A stretch of 64,000 nt of DNA from Batillaria attramentaria (lineage: Eukaryota; Mollusca; Gastropoda; Batillariidae): contig JACVVK020000034.1 of NCBI GenBank assembly GCA_018292915.2, forward strand, positions 2,634,501 through 2,698,500, written 5' to 3'. Both the position numbers and the translations under genes were made by a program. Positions within the stretch are counted from its first letter, which is position 1. Every line of letters starts with the position of its first letter. Positions 62,118 through 64,000 of this stretch are shown piece by piece. The notes below the pieces were generated by a model. It saw only the letters and a program-made list of their open reading frames with translations. It was not told the origin of the DNA and did no database searches.

Positions 62118-64000
62118 ACCCCTCCTCAGCGCATCTTGAAGTGCAGCATCCGCAATGCCCAACCCCCAACCTCTTCAAAGCGTTTCCACCCGAGACAGGG
62201 CGAAAGGATCGTGGGGATATGGGTCACTGGAGCCGACGGCGTCCCCGTCCGTCCTCATCACACGCTCGTCACGGGTCAGCGAACTCACCAGACGGTAGGC
62301 ACGTGCAGGTGAGGCAGGTCTTGGCCTGACGATTCGACATAGGTGGTAGGTGGATACGCCCAAGGGACGCAACCGTGAAACAGCTTCCGGGCACGAGGAG
62401 GGAAAAAAGGAGATGGTGTCGAGTGTAAAGTCTGTGGGATGCAGGCTACAGATTTAGTCTTTTCAAATCCCTATTGTTTAAATATTAGATTCTGTTTTTT
62501 AACTTAACACATAGGAGTGATAATGATGTGCAAAATACGGAGAAAAGAGTGCAGTTTCACCAGTGCCAACATTAGCTAGATCTGTAGCAGTCTTTCGCGA
62601 TCAGCCAGTATTTTTCAAAATATTCGGCTAAATGCAAATCCTTGCAACTCAAGAGCAACGTGCGCCAGGCGGCAACGCTTTGAGTCAGATGCTGTTTTGG
62701 GAAATGGCACCAGCGGAATTCTAATTCTTTTAAAGACAGAAACGCCTGTACCCTTCGGAAGAGGGGATTTTCATCCGGTGGAGGTGATATTCATAATGGT
62801 ATTTCATCTGTCAATGAACCCCCAGCCCGACGCCAAAAACTTTAAGAGGATCAAGCAAAAAGGGAGAGAGAGGAGTCCGCGCGGAGGATACAAGCGCTGG
62901 CGGCGTGCAAAAGACGCGAACAGCACTGAGGAAGAAGCCCTGGACACCATTGTTGTGTCTTCACCACCAGCCGCCTGTCTAGACCAGGCAAATCTCCACG
63001 GAGCCGGGATCAATATAGATAATTGGGATGCTGATTTAATCACTCATGGATAAACCGGCAACGCTGACAATGAGGATGATCTAATTTTCACACGAGTTGC
63101 CTCTTCTCTTTTATGCTTCGATTCCCCTTCTCGCGCGGAACTGCGGGGAGATGGGCCGACGGTGCCGACATGCGGTCTCAATTATGAGCAAGCCATTACC
63201 AATTCTCGTGACATGTCTTTTTATCCTCAGTGACCTTAGGAATTTCCCAGTTTCGCTCCACGAGCCAGAGCCGAGCGCATTCAAGAGAAAAGCTTGAAAT
63301 TTACAAAACACAAACTCGCTTTGCACGCCGGCCAGTCAGTAATGTTCAGCTGGTTCTTGAATCACCCAGTTTGTTTTGCACACCGACTGTTTGACACATT
63401 CTCGGAAACTTTCATCCAAACCGAAACATTCTTTTAAAGACCCATATTCTGAGATTACAAGGATTCACAAGAGACTTACCCTGTTTTCGAGCAGTAGCGC
63501 TTTTAAGTGCGCCTCAACGTACGTTCGAAATAGTTAAGTAGAGCTCTTAATGCAACACTGGTGTCTCCAGTCGCGTTCGCGGTTTCTGACCGTTCAGGCC
63601 GGGTTTGTTCCTCACTCTCGTGAATGAGGTTCTGTCGAGTTTGCTCTCGTAAATCCCGTTCCCAAGTGTCCACAGGAAATAGCAACACCACAAACCGCTA
63701 GAAGTGTCGTAAAGACTGGTTTATTCGCTTTGAACGGGAGTTTAGGGCTGAGGATTCCACAGTAAAGCACCTTTGTACCTGGAAATAATCTTGCACCATG
63801 AGGGCAAGCGTGCACTCTCCCACCCTTCCCAACATTCGGCTTTATACGTCTGTACACTGAGTCAGCTGTTCCTGATACCAGCGAAGTTCCTAACGCAGTA
63901 ACAAATTAAGATTTTGGTTTGTGGCTGGACTATAAAGCCGTAAAAGCTGACTTTGATGCAGATGGTTTCTCACCCGTTCACCCTGCACAGCGGCAACCAC

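Larger units (their letters stand above)
54854..64000 (+). other. Downstream UNC5 intron, incomplete (at least 9.1 kb)
   Basis: Starts with GTTAGT and runs off the window. I searched by eye for a second WxxW/CSxxC TSP1 block and for a hydrophobic membrane exon and found neither. It contains an inverted-repeat element (54919-55219), GT and CA microsatellites (56683-56766, 57426-57641), an antisense SINE (58957-59128) and two hairpin elements in opposite orientation (61190-61263, 62045-62117). A 118-codon open frame at 62697-63053 is not recognisable. Confidence 0.8.

Noticed and set aside
62697..63053. 118-codon open frame on the + strand
   Set aside because: No recognisable domain, a mixed low-complexity composition, no splice context tying it to UNC5, and a 79-codon frame overlaps it on the other strand.

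Overview
The window is animal genomic DNA, most likely from a mollusc and probably a marine gastropod. The lineage call is an inference from repeat style: very dense (CA)n and (CT)n tracts, a tRNA-derived SINE with a GGACGTTAAAC body and a CACCC tail, and a GTGAGTGAGTGAG...TTACGCCGC repeat. The only gene I can support is the middle of a netrin receptor of the UNC5 family on the + strand. Five coding exons (26056-26216, 27120-27330, 38628-38731, 51494-51674, 54686-54853; 825 nt in all) have consensus splice sites and compatible phases. Joined, they encode most of Ig domain 1, Ig domain 2 and the first thrombospondin type 1 (TSP1) repeat. The signal peptide exon, a second TSP1, the membrane segment, ZU5, UPA and death domains are not visible, so the locus extends beyond both ends.

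Layout: 1-26055 is noncoding sequence upstream of the first recognisable exon, at least 26 kb and probably intronic. It holds SINEs, minisatellites, a foldback element and microsatellites. 26056-27330 holds the two Ig1 exons, separated by a 903-bp intron. 27331-38627 is an 11.3-kb intron leading to the first half of Ig2. 38732-51493 is a 12.8-kb intron, and 51494-51674 completes Ig2. A 3.0-kb intron leads to the TSP1 exon, and 54854-64000 is again noncoding. Many open frames exist on both strands, but they are (CA)n/(GA)n translations, SINE read-through or unrecognisable. I see no rRNA, functional tRNA gene, CRISPR array or transposon coding sequence.

Most of the biology outside the exons is repeat biology. 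One SINE family has about 16 copies, and at least eight keep recognisable target-site duplications. A second group of small elements is strikingly palindromic: five copies of a roughly 65-73-bp hairpin element sharing a GGCGCTTAGG arm, a 118-bp near-perfect palindrome at 47501-47618, a 189-bp foldback at 6222-6410, and a three-copy element with GAGCGTTTCCGGTG ends. All are apparently carried in UNC5 introns or 5' flank and would be double-stranded when transcribed. Oppositely oriented SINEs bracket exon 26056-26216 and exon 51494-51674. Long (CA)n tracts lie against the 5' splice site of exon 38628-38731 and about 60 nt upstream of the exon at 27120. These are the features most likely to affect how the receptor transcript is processed.
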